Source: Plantago elongata
Lineage: Eukaryota > Streptophyta > Magnoliopsida > Lamiales > Plantaginaceae
Length of the DNA: 21,975 bases
Reading direction: 5' to 3'
NCBI GenBank assembly: GCA_036897095.1
Contig: JAYMSP010002902.1
Span: 1 to 21,975 of the forward strand
Shown: positions 10,435-19,919 of the stretch, one piece after another
Layout: each line of letters opens with the position of its first letter
Numbering within the stretch: position 1 is the first letter of the stretch
Translations under genes and position numbers: made by a program
Notes under the pieces: model-generated
Databases searched by the model: none
What the model saw: only the letters and a program-made list of their open reading frames with translations
Told to the model about the DNA's origin: nothing

Positions 10435-13400
10435 ATGCAGCAACAGACTCCACGAAAGCAGTTGCCTTTCACTTCTATGAAGCCGCCGTTTGGTGCGGGA
10501 GGAGGTGATTATCACCATTTTGCCACTCGGCGTCAGTCCAATCAGGAGCTGGATGATGCCATTGTTGTATCGACACCTCCTGTGAGTTTGTGTTACTCTG
10601 TTAGGGTTTGATTTGGTGACTGTTTATTGTGATGTTTCTGTTTGTGTGTTTTTCTTGATTTGGTTTTGTTGTTGTGTGATTTAAGTGATTGGGTGTTGGT
10701 GATGGAGTGTGAGATGGAGTTGTAGGGTCAATTGGGGTGTTTGATCGATCATAACTGGTTTGGTCTGTGTTCAGATCAACGATTGGGTACTGTAATGTTT
10801 GTCTTTAGCTCCAAGATTGCATTTTTATTTTGTTTCCTAGCAGAATTTTGAGATGGGTTTCATTTTACAATCGTCTGTTTGTGAATGTAGAAATGTGTGT
10901 TAATTGTGCATGTGCTACTTCAATTGTGTCTTTGTATGGTTTGAGGAGATGAAATGGTGTATGGGGTTTTGAGATATGAGCTTGTTTACTTGTTTAATTA
11001 TCCGTTAAAGAAAAAATCTGGAGAACTTAACATTTAACTGGGTATATGTTCGGAGTAATCCACCATAGCGAAGGATGGTAATTAAGATCCATGGGTTGGA
11101 TTTAACTTTTAACTGGATATATGCACGGAATAACCCACCATAACTAAAGGATGGTAATTAAGATCCATGTGTTGGATTCTTTCTTAACCAATCAGTGAAG
11201 TAGTAGGTAATATCCACATAGGATGAGCTTAAATGTAATGTTTCTTAGATTCTTTCCTTAAATAGACAGTATCCGTGTAATAAGAGCTGCTAGCAGTTTT
11301 CAAAGTAACAGCTTTGATCCTTGCGTGGGCACTGCAACTCATTGTTATCACTCCATAGACAACCATTTATCTCCATGCTAGCATAATTTCCAGGCATGTT
11401 GTGCGTAACCAATAACTTATGTCTTGTCTCAACAAAGGAGATCATTTTAATGCATTGCCATCTCATCTACAAACTCAGTTCGTAGATGGATTAAGGTAGT
11501 ATCATTTAATGTATTCCTCTATGCTACCCTCATTTCCGGGTTGCTCTTTTTCTCCCTTTTTGGAGGATAATCACATGAATTATTGTTTGTGTTGGATAAA
11601 CAGACTGGTCTGGATTTGCTGATTCTAGTGCTGGATATGAGCATTGTGTAGATCATTCTATATGAAACTTGGTGAAGTTTGCCTTAATAGATGGTTCATG
11701 TTGAATCTTGCAGCTTTATTTTCTTATCGTATTCCTGACTTATGGTTCTTATTCAATGGTTTTAGTTACACCTTGAATGAGTATTGTTTTGTCAGTCAAT
11801 AGTGCAAAATATATGGCCGTACTTTGATACTTTTTCACGCCTACCTAATTAGTTCGATCTATATACTGTGCTGATTAAGACCTGCTTATTTGTTTTAAAC
11901 TAGCAATTAAAGCGTAAGAGTGGAATGGCAGTCTGTGAAGCAGAATCTACTGAGCAAAGTGCAGGTCCTGGGAGCACTGGTGGCATCAAAGCTCCCCTGC
12001 GTACACCCGTGTCTGGAAAAACAGGCAAAGCTGTAAAGGTTCCTAGAACAACCAAGGCAAATAGAGCTGCCTTGCAGGCTCCCATCGCTAATATTGGTGT
12101 GCAACAGTCATTAATTCAGATATATTTTATGAAATTCCTCTTGTGAAGTCACGAAATAAAGTCTTTTGGAAAATATCTGTTCAGGTTCTCCAGGAGGCAA
12201 TAGTCTCACTCCAGTTGGCCCATGTCGCTATGATAGCTCTTTAGGTATATGAATGAATTAGCCCGTTATGGTTATATGGTATGTTAGTCACCTGGTGTAA
12301 AGTCATTATAAGTTTATGTTTTCCTGCCAGGTCTTCTTACAAAGAAGTTTATCAATCTAATTAAGCATGCTGAAGATGGTATACTTGATCTAAATAAGGC
12401 TGCAGACACTTTAGAGGTATTGTGTAGCTTGTGCCTGTAATTTATGCTTCACCTCCAACAATACATCCAGAGCTGATTTCTGTTGTTTCATTTCCACATC
12501 AGGTCCAGAAGAGGCGTATATATGATATTACTAATGTTCTTGAAGGCATCGGGCTTATAGAGAAGAAACTCAAAAACAGGATTCAGTGGAAGTAAGGCGC
12601 ACCAATACATAAAAGTTGATTTATGTTCTTTCAATTCACTCCCTTCTAAGTTATAAAATTAAGAAAAAAACAAAGTTATTGATGAGAATAGTTGTGAAAT
12701 AGGGGTGTGGACGTCGCGGGCCCCGGCGAAACGGATGAGAGTATTTCCAGTTTACAGGTATGGATAATGAAAGGGACAAATTGCTTAATTGCCATCTGCA
12801 TAATGATGTTCAATTGCTTTTCCTGGTTATATGTTGTGCTTTGAGTGCATTATATGTATACTGTGAAACAACCTCTTCATCATAAGCTTAGACAGATTTC
12901 TTGAAACAAATAGAAATTGTATGGGAACTGATTTATTTGCGTATTCAATTTTTTTTGGTTTCCGGGGGGATTTGTTGGGCACCTTTTAGGAAGTCTCTTG
13001 CAGTGGTTTTGTTACACTCAAATGCCTCGTCACTTGGTCTAACAACTGTTGGTATATGAGAATTGATATGGTAACTGCAACAAATTATGCATTTTATAAT
13101 TAACATGAGTTGTATCTTAGTAGAATCAGGAATCATATTATTCACAGGTCTTGGGAATGTCCATAGTACCATAAACCATTCCCGAAGTTTCTAAACACTG
13201 GACAATTTTAGTTACATAGTGACCCCACAGCTAGTTTTAGAAACGTGTATATACCTGCGAGCTTCTGGGTTCTTAAGTAATGTAACCACATATGTAATTG
13301 TTGGTGTATATGATACGTTTGAGAACTCGTTAAGGTGCTATATTCTTTACTATAAACCTGTTGCGATAGGATGTCGTGGTCCCTTTTATATTGTTACATA

Positions 13401-15779
13401 GCTCGGAAAGAGAATTTCACTCTGGTTTACACCATTACTAGTGACCTATTGATTTTGAATCCAATTGGAAACTTCACTATCTAGCCTTGGATAGTATCCT
13501 TAACTAGATCTAGAGGGTATACCTTCTAGTTGGATGTAGTTGCAACTTGCAAGCATTCACTCTTGGCTCCACACTTTCTTGTGGAGACATACTAAATGAT
13601 ATGGTGGCTACATTTAATTCATAACAAGAACTAGGATGAGGATACCAACCTTAATGTTTAAAGAAAAAAAGTTACATTCCTTCGTTAATCTAAGTTTGTT
13701 AATCTCTTCGTGAAAATTTATTGTTTGTGTAATTGCTACATTCCTAAAGCATGCCCATAATTTAACATGTAACATGTTGAATCCAAGTTAACTAGAGCTT
13801 AACAGAATGTCCTTTTCTAGTCCTCATGAACTTTGTTCTCTGTTCTTTAGGAAGAAGTGGACAACTTGCACTTGGAGGAAAATAATTTAGATGAGAGGAT
13901 AAGGTAATAGCTTTTACGCTTCAGCTTGACTATAACATAATTTCTGCTACCCGGTCTCTGATATCATATATGTTCTGCTTCATGATATGTTTTACTGTTC
14001 CAGTGAAATGCAGGAAAAGTTAACATTGCTTAGTGAGGATGAAAACAATCAAAAGTAAGCATTTATTCCTAGACCTATTAAATGAGTTAAGTTTCAGTTT
14101 TTTTCTCAATCCTGTTTTTGCTCAGGTCTTAATATATTTGTTAAATCTCATTGTCAGGTGGCTTTTTGTTACGGAAGAGGACATTAAAACTTTGCCTTAC
14201 TTCCAGGTACTGATCTTGTGTGAATTTATTCCAGTTTATTTATAGTTGGGTCATTCTTGAACACACTCTTCTTTTACTTTTTCTACCCAGCAGAATGAAA
14301 CACTAATAGCGATTAAAGCTCCACATGGGACAACTTTAGAAGTTCCAGATCCTGATGAGGTAATTTTCGGCGTATAACCTAGATTTGCGCAATCTTTCCT
14401 TTTACATTATCTTGAAGTAACTTAAACCGGTATTGGTGGAATTATTTATGTAACTTTATGGCTTAATTCCTTTCCTGTACAGGCTGTAGACTATCCACAG
14501 AGAAGATACAGAATTGTTCTTCGTAGCACCATGGGACCCATAGATGTTTACCTCGTTAGGTATGTTTATGTGTCGTCTCTCTTCGTGGCTAGCTTTTGCA
14601 AAAATGAATTTGCTTGGTATCTGCTTTAACATAAATGTCCCCCGTTGGAGTTGGGTTTAGCTTTTTAGCTCACTGTTTACTGCAGTCAATTTGAAGAGAA
14701 ATTCGAGGAGATAAATGCTGCTGAAGACCAAGTTATCATTCCAGAGACGTCAGCTGCAAATATGATTGAATCTGCACCGATTCCAACCGAGGATGTTGGA
14801 GGAGGTGAATCTTTAGTGGAGGGGATAGAAGCTCAAACAATGTACCCGGAGGCGAGTACATCACAGGATTTTGCTGGTGGAATCATGAAAATTGTGCCAG
14901 ATGTTGATGTAAGTCACCGTGTACTAGGATGGAAAAATCTTTCATTAGTTAATGCATGGGCATGAGGATTATAATCAGAAAATATCATCCAGTATATAAA
15001 ATTAAAATAGAGGTAAATGTCTTGTTGAATGTCTAATTTTGCTATCATCTAAAGCCTACAATACTGTGAGTGATATTTTATCTTGAAGCGTTTTAGTTTG
15101 AGAAAAGGCAATATCGATTAAATTGGCAATAAGTAGTTTCTCTTTAATTCAATTAACTTAACTCTGACGTGTTTACATATGCAGAACGCTGCTGATTATT
15201 GGCTGTTGTCTGATGCGGAAGTGAGCATAACAGACATGTGGACAACTCAATGTATCCTTTGTTTGAGAAAATCATTGCTAGCCTTAAAGATAGCGCCTCA
15301 AGTTTTGCAGTTATATACTGTGCTCCATTTAGCCGATAACGGTATAATATGTTTGAACTCTGCACAAATCCACTGTACTAAATTCAATGAAATTTCCTGA
15401 CATGAATTTTGTCCAAATTCAAAACGTAGGTGTTTGTGCAGAGTTTTCAAATACACTAGAGGGTTTGCTATAATAAAACTATGGGTTTTACATGAAGTCG
15501 CATAAAATATGGGAAGTATTTGTGAAATTTTTATCTGCCTACTCTATGTTGAAGTTTGTCCGGGCTACCTAATTTAGTATTGATTTCGTTTCCACTGCAT
15601 ATATTCTTGAATATTTGTAAATTCATTGACTACAAACCATAGCTGCAATTGACTGGAACAGCTTGGCCACACTGGAGGACAGTACTCTGCCTAGTGTAAG
15701 CACTCCAAGAGCACAGACTCCGCCTCCATCTACAACTGCAACACCTGCTGCAGCAGCAGCCAACACTACAGTGAGTTGA
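10435..15779 (+). CDS. E2FB: E2F transcription factor, E2FB type, 14 coding exons
   Basis: A cell-cycle transcription factor that binds TTTSSCGC-type sites with a DP partner and is restrained by retinoblastoma-related protein. Coding exons joined in phase: 10435-10581, 11904-12096, 12185-12244, 12331-12416, 12503-12591, 12703-12757, 13851-13903, 14004-14054, 14158-14206, 14294-14359, 14483-14559, 14686-14908, 15185-15251, 15643-15779. They total 1353 bases and give 450 residues. Domains: MKPPF motif at 15-19; winged-helix DNA-binding domain about 128-193 with [18 protein letters not shown] at 166-183; leucine-rich dimerisation coiled coil about 205-245; marked box about 246-315 ([30 protein letters not shown]); RB-binding motif [16 protein letters not shown] at 387-402. 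The N-terminus, the GIGLIEK signature and the SEDENN stretch point to E2FB over E2FA or E2FC. The ATG is the first in an AUG-free leader. It is intact and of usual length. Exon ends are deduced from splice motifs and homology, not transcripts. Confidence 0.93.
10582..11903 (+). other. E2F intron 1 (1,322 bp)
   Basis: Bounded by CCT|GTGAGT and AAACTAG|CAA. The first half is T- and G-rich, as usual for plant introns. It contains a 75-bp tandem duplication (annotated separately). No gene or complete mobile element was seen. Long first introns can carry expression-enhancing signals, but none was identified here. Confidence 0.8.
11027..11178 (+). repeat. Tandem duplication of about 75 bp in E2F intron 1
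   Basis: Copy one runs from about 11027 to 11101 and copy two from 11102 to about 11178. Shared text includes TTTAACTGG, ATATATG, CACCATA and a 24-base identical run (11072-11095 and 11149-11172) starting AAGGATGGTAATTAAG, interrupted by a single difference. About ten differences overall suggest an old duplication. Confidence 0.85.
12758..13850 (+). other. E2F intron 6 (1,093 bp)
   Basis: Bounded by TTACAG|GTATGG and TTCTTTAG|GAAGAA. Open frames inside (12945-13172 minus, 13219-13401 plus) have no domain. I recognise no mobile element with clear ends, and nothing else stands out. Confidence 0.7.
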
Positions 15780-16150
15780 GCCAGCTCCAGCAAGAATTCA
15801 ATCAAAAGCACCTGTTCGTAAAGCCCACCCAGTACACTAGAAGCTGAATTACAGATGACATGAATGCAGGCAGTTTTGGATTAGCTTCTGAGTGCTGGAT
15901 AAGTGAGAAGATGATGAGAAAGTTCATTTAATCACTGTACAGTGTTCATTTTGAGGGCTCTATATGTTATTATTAGTAATTTTTAGAAGTAAACGAATAG
16001 TAGTGGATGCGAGTGAGTATATAGAATGAATCTCTTGTTAGTTGTGCATGTTAAGATCATAAATTACTAGCTAGGCTGGCTCTTTTGTATTGTAGAAAGC
16101 TAACCATGTTTAGGTCTTGTATTTTTACATGTTCATAATTGATTCGGATA
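15780..16150 (+). other. Probable 3' untranslated region of the E2F gene
   Basis: AT-rich, T-rich sequence following the TGA. No AATAAA is present in this interval, but plant signals are degenerate. TTGTATTGT at about 16086 and TTGTATTTTTACATG at about 16119 resemble plant far-upstream and cleavage contexts, so the transcript may end near 16100-16150. The end is a guess. Confidence 0.35.
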
Positions 16151-16750
16151 ATTTCATCTGTCTTGATAATTTTCAGCAACTACATGTGCATAGACAAATT
16201 CTGAGTGGTGGTGAAGCAGCTCTGTATATTATCAAACCATATTTAGGGGTGGCATTCGAACTCAAAACTTTGATTAATTGATATACGCTATTCCTTAATG
16301 TATAAAAATCATTTCTCGGGATAAAATTACACGATATATCTAGTGGGAGGATATATATAGAGACTAGAGTTTGGGTGGAACGGACGCTCCCTACCACAAC
16401 ACTATCTATATCCATGTGAGAGCATTAGAGTGTCTAACTGCAGACTGAATAAATGTAAAATTTTAATGTGAAAATTATATAGAGTCAATACGTCAGAGTT
16501 GAAAATAAAGAAAAAACATCATCAGTTGTGGCGCTAAGCTTTTTGCATGAAAGTGGGCTTGATTACAAAGTGTAGTTTGGAGCGTGCTGAAATATGCAAT
16601 GATATTTGACACTTTGATCAACACAAGTCACAAGTATATATTTCGTCTCTCAACTAGCAACTGAGCTTCATCATTAATTCACATCAAAGGCTCTCCATTA
16701 ATCATTTGATCCACGTACATTTCACGTGCCACCATACATCAACACATTTA
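16150..16750. other. Intergenic stretch, no gene seen
   Basis: No supported gene. On the minus strand, 16246-16264 reads GAGTTCGAATGCCACCCCT, which resembles a tRNA B box as found in SINEs, but no convincing A box accompanies it. The open frame 16173-16415 (minus) has no domain. Confidence 0.4.
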
Positions 16751-16903
16751 GGGGCTGATTGACCAGACATTTAAATGCCTCCATTTGACTCGATGAAGAC
16801 TGATTTAGCCTAAAATACACTTCAAATATTTCATTTCAATTCCATTCCAAACATAATTTTACCAAAATTCATTCCAAATGACCGTGCCATGTCAATCAGC
16901 CCC
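16751..16903. mobile_element. Tourist-like (PIF/Harbinger) MITE, complete, 153 bp
   Basis: The left end is GGGGCTGATTGAC, and the right end is its exact complement over 13 bases (GTCAATCAGCCCC), with weaker similarity continuing inward. Both ends are flanked by TTA (16748-16750 and 16904-16906), the three-base target duplication of PIF/Harbinger elements. The interior is AT-rich and non-coding. Its internal sequence differs from the copies at 3561 and 21768, so it is a related subfamily. Confidence 0.85.
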
Positions 16904-17407
16904 TTAATTTTCTGAACTCCATTGGTAAATGAATAAAATACAAAACAAAGCTCGTTCGAAATAAATTTAGGCTTGAACGAAGTGAAACACTCGTTAAAGC
17001 AAATCTTGATTGTAAAGTGGTGCAGTATCATCTTAAAAGAAGAATCGGCTGCTTATGTCTTGGCATTAATATTAATATGAATTGTTGAGTTTTGTTTGGA
17101 CAAGTGTTAACACAATCACCTACTTGATGGGAGTAAACTCAAACAACATAGTATTGCTCAAAACACAAGTTTAATTTAATCATGTTGTACATCCACCTGA
17201 TTACAAGATGTTAATAGTTCAACTAAACCCCAAAATAATAAATATTGACGATAAAACAAATGTCTTCAAGTGTGACCTGATTAGGTTAGATCATTAGATC
17301 TGGAAATGATGAGTTCCCTTAATCACAATCTAGGAAGCTGTCTTCTGGATATACTCATATAAGCTTACACAATAATGGCAGAGGCAAAAAATTTAAGTGA
17401 AAATTTC

Positions 17408-17425
17408 ATATGGTCATGACCATAT
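17408..17425. repeat. 18-bp perfect palindrome
   Basis: ATATGGTCATGACCATAT equals its own reverse complement over all 18 bases. It lies in intergenic DNA far from any gene start. Function unknown; it may be chance or part of a degraded element. Confidence 0.8.
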
Positions 17426-17716
17426 CGGTAGGATCGAAAAAAATATTCCTATAAAAAATTTATTTTTAAGTAGAGATTGTAATAAAAATATACTTTTCAT
17501 AATAATTTTATACGTATAACTTAAATGTTATATTTATTGAAAAATTATACTAACTTGACAATTTAAAGATGTCTTTTGTCCAACAAAAAGTTCACATGTA
17601 GATGAATTTCTACTTACACAAAAGCTAAAAAGATATGTTTACCACTTAAAAATTCTAATTACTATCACAAACAACTTTAGATAAGTACTTTACATTTTAA
17701 AGTTTATAATGAAAAT

Positions 17717-17719
<3 letters not shown>

Positions 17720-17747
<28 letters not shown>
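17720..17747. repeat. TA dinucleotide microsatellite
   Basis: About 14 uninterrupted TA units in AT-rich intergenic DNA. Confidence 0.95.
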
Positions 17748-17752
<5 letters not shown>

Positions 17753-17997
17753 AATATTACGTCATTTATTACTATTTTGAGGTATAAATACTTAAGACGG
17801 AATCGGAGAAAGTAATGGAATATGACAATGTTGAGTTTATTCTTATCTATAACTGGTCCTAAGTTGAAACCAGAATTTTTTATGACTATAGGGAGTTTAA
17901 TCCTTTATGGAGTATTCTTGTATAGAGTTTTTACCGTATATTTATCCATATTTTGATTACTCCTTGTTATTCATGAGTGTATCATTGATAAAATCTA

Positions 17998-18070
17998 ACA
18001 ACAAAACGTAGCTTAATTGGTAATACGCTTCACCTTCAATTAATAGGTTTAAAATAAATTATTGATCAAA
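17998..18070 (+). mobile_element. SINE-like (tRNA-derived) relic
   Basis: TAGCTTAATTGG at 18009-18020 fits the Pol III A box consensus (TRGYNNARNNGG). It is followed by TAATACGCTTCACC, wording common in plant SINE heads. GTTTAAAAT at 18047-18055 matches the B box GWTCRANNC except for two C-to-T changes, typical of methylated, ageing copies. A-to-B spacing of about 26 bases is in range. No 3' tail or target duplication was found, so this is probably a fragment. Confidence 0.45.
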
Positions 18071-18420
18071 ATCTTAAATTGTTGTTATTCTTTCTATTGT
18101 AGTTCTAGTACTTTTAATGTTGGAAATTAAACCTTCTCTTTTCAATTTACTATGTCTTTTCCTTCTTCTAAAAAATGCTCATGTACTCGAATATAGATCG
18201 TTCTAAACCGTTTAAAAGCTATACTACATTTGTATGTCATATAGAAATAAACCATGTACTCCTATATAACATCATATAACACAACCCATTTTCTCCCATA
18301 TACACATGGTTTACCAGTTTCTATTGATCACCTAGTCCCATCTGAAATATTCAATAAAAATCTGAGAACCACCCAATTCTGATAGTACTTTTCATGCCAA
18401 ACTTGTGAAGTCTTACCAAG
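18071..18420. other. Promoter-proximal region of the OVATE gene, no gene seen
   Basis: AT-rich non-coding sequence that likely carries upstream regulatory DNA for the gene starting at 18548. I recognise no specific sites. Confidence 0.5.
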
Positions 18421-18436
18421 ATATATACGTATATAT
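18421..18436 (+). promoter_or_regulatory. TATA region of the OVATE family gene
   Basis: ATATATACGTATATAT, a perfect 16-bp palindrome, provides TATATA about 110-125 bases before the ATG at 18548. Initiation at about 18450-18460 would give a leader of roughly 90-100 bases. Confidence 0.5.
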
Positions 18437-18547
18437 TGCTACTTGACAGGATCCCACTTCTTTAGACCAAGACCACATAAGTACTCACTCACAACAACTT
18501 GCATACATACATTAAAACAAACACTTATCACAGCATATGTATGCCTA

Positions 18548-19024
18548 ATGCCTTCAAGAAGAAAGAGATGGAAACTCAAGAACATCTTGAGAGCAAAACT
18601 AGGCTGTGGGTGTGGTCCAAAATCCACAGACATTGTTGAGCCGAAGCCACTCCCCCCGAAACCAAGCCGCTACCCATCATCAGTCGAGCAGTCCATCCAC
18701 GATGACGAAGAGTGTTATGTCTCCTGCCCTGAGAATCTTGATCATGCCAACATGGTAAGTCCTTGCTCCAAATTCCGCGACAGCTTCGCCATGGAGAAGA
18801 TTTCAGAGGACCCCTATCAAGATTTTCGGCATTCCATGCTTCAGATGATCTTTGAAAAGGAAATTTACTCTGGAGAGGATCTTCAGCAGCTTCTGCAATG
18901 CTTTCTGGAGCTGAACTCGCCTCAGTTCCACGGAGTTATCGTTCGAGCGTTCATGGAGATATGGAATGGTGGTGTCATAGGCGGTCCTTCTACTAGTGAG
19001 GTCAAGACAGTTAACTTTTGTTAA
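18548..19024 (+). CDS. OFP10: Small OVATE family protein (OFP6/OFP10-like)
   Basis: An intronless gene for 158 residues. OVATE family proteins are plant-specific transcriptional regulators, mostly repressors, that act with TALE homeodomain proteins and in growth and organ shape. Residues 4-17 (RRKRWKLKNILRAK) are a basic, nuclear-targeting-like head. They are followed by LGCGCGPKSTDIVEPKP, a motif shared by short OFPs. The OVATE domain covers about 83-140 (KISEDPYQDFRHSMLQMI, EKEIYSGEDLQQLLQCFL, LNSPQFHGVIVRAFMEIW) and looks complete. The ATG at 18548 was chosen because the open frame upstream to 18443 would need a non-ATG start, and MPSRRKRW is the family N-terminus. The tail after the domain is short. 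The OFP10 symbol rests on position between E2FB and CAF1 as well as on sequence; OFP6 is the alternative. Confidence 0.88.
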   Translation: MPSRRKRWKLKNILRAKLGCGCGPKSTDIVEPKPLPPKPSRYPSSVEQSIHDDEECYVSCPENLDHANMVSPCSKFRDSFAMEKISEDPYQDFRHSMLQMIFEKEIYSGEDLQQLLQCFLELNSPQFHGVIVRAFMEIWNGGVIGGPSTSEVKTVNFC

Positions 19025-19919
19025 AAAATGAGAAGAGAAAAATGTTTAATTTCAGATCTCTGTGGTTCAAAAACACTATTGGACATACAGAAGATGCAAA
19101 TATGTAATGCTCAACTTTTGTTCTGGTTAAAAGTGGGCAAGCAGTCATAATAGGTGTGTTCCAAGTTGATTTGATTTTCTATTCTAATCTTTGTTTTAAT
19201 GAACTGATTTAGTTAGATGGTTCTCGTTTGATGTATCATTGATTTGGTTAGATTGTGCTTATATAATTGCTATCATATGTTAGCTTAAAATGTTGTGACT
19301 TCTTGAAACCTGCTACTGTAAGTGAGCATTAATATCAGGCTGGAGCTATGTTATGTATAGTGTGGGCAGGGCTGTTAGAATGTGGATAGAAATATACAAA
19401 ATGACTCCAATATACAATTAAGGCTCTGTTATCTTCAAAATTGGTGGTGGGAGTCAATTTGAACTCTCAAGTCTCACCATTAGCCGCTCTTAATGAAATA
19501 TCATCCTCACAAAAACCCATATCAGTGTTCTTGCGATTGCATTCCCTCTTTTCATGCCCCCAACAAGATTTCCAGAATCTGCATAAACCACACTATTTCT
19601 AAAATCTCGATGATTTCGCGCTTGCTAGAAATTAAACGCCACGGTCATTCAACCCCCCCCCCCCCACCCCCCACCCCCCCCCCCCCCACCCAACTCTCTT
19701 AACCACCCAACGACCCAAATATATCTCGTCTATCTAGCTTGATTTCAAAAATATTAATCCCCAATCTACCCGAAAACCACATTCGTATTATCGCATATGA
19801 TATAGTCAAGCAAATTAATAGCAATCAATACGTCAATAACCTCTACTAAAGTAAAATGAATATATTCAGTCAATTGAAAACTATTAACACAAAGAAACGC
19901 TAATCAATCCTAATCCTGA
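19025..19919. other. Convergent gap between the OVATE gene and the CAF1 gene
   Basis: The 3' ends of both genes lie here. No AATAAA is obvious downstream of either stop. A C-tract at 19653-19691 is annotated separately. At 19440-19490 the minus strand reads GAGAGTTCAAATTGACTCCC, which recalls a B-box-bearing SINE tail, but this is too weak to call. The frame 19493-19702 is a product of the C-tract. Confidence 0.5.
19653..19691. repeat. C-tract (G-tract on the minus strand)
   Basis: Runs of 13, 6, 14 and 3 C separated by single A. On the minus strand this gives long G runs with one-base spacers, able in principle to form a G-quadruplex, with an i-motif opposite. It lies about 230 bases beyond the CAF1 stop codon, so it could be in that gene's 3' transcript. 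Run lengths may be imprecise, as such tracts sequence poorly. Confidence 0.9.

Larger units (their letters stand above)
16907..18000. other. Intergenic stretch, no gene seen
   Basis: AT-rich sequence with an 18-bp palindrome at 17408 and a TA microsatellite at 17720. The open frame 16831-17031 (minus) overlaps the MITE and is not a gene. No other structure is supported. Confidence 0.5.

Noticed and set aside
10095-10480. Three overlapping frames in the E2F leader as possible genes
   Set aside because: Low-complexity Pro/Ser/Phe strings caused by the CT-rich leader; two start at non-ATG codons.
12700-12730. GC-rich patch as inserted foreign DNA
   Set aside because: It encodes in-frame E2F residues ([13 protein letters not shown]) matching the family and is therefore exon 6.
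14762-14965. Separate small gene
   Set aside because: It is E2F exon 12 read into the following intron; likewise 11925-12146 is exon 2 plus intron and 15179-15400 is exon 13 plus intron.
17795-17817. Right end of another Stowaway-like MITE (GACGGAATCGGAGAAAGTA)
   Set aside because: The match to the consensus end is loose and no inverted partner or TA-flanked left end was found.
18443-18547. Longer N-terminus for the OVATE protein
   Set aside because: It needs a TTG start, lies close to the predicted transcription start, and the family N-terminus begins at the ATG at 18548.
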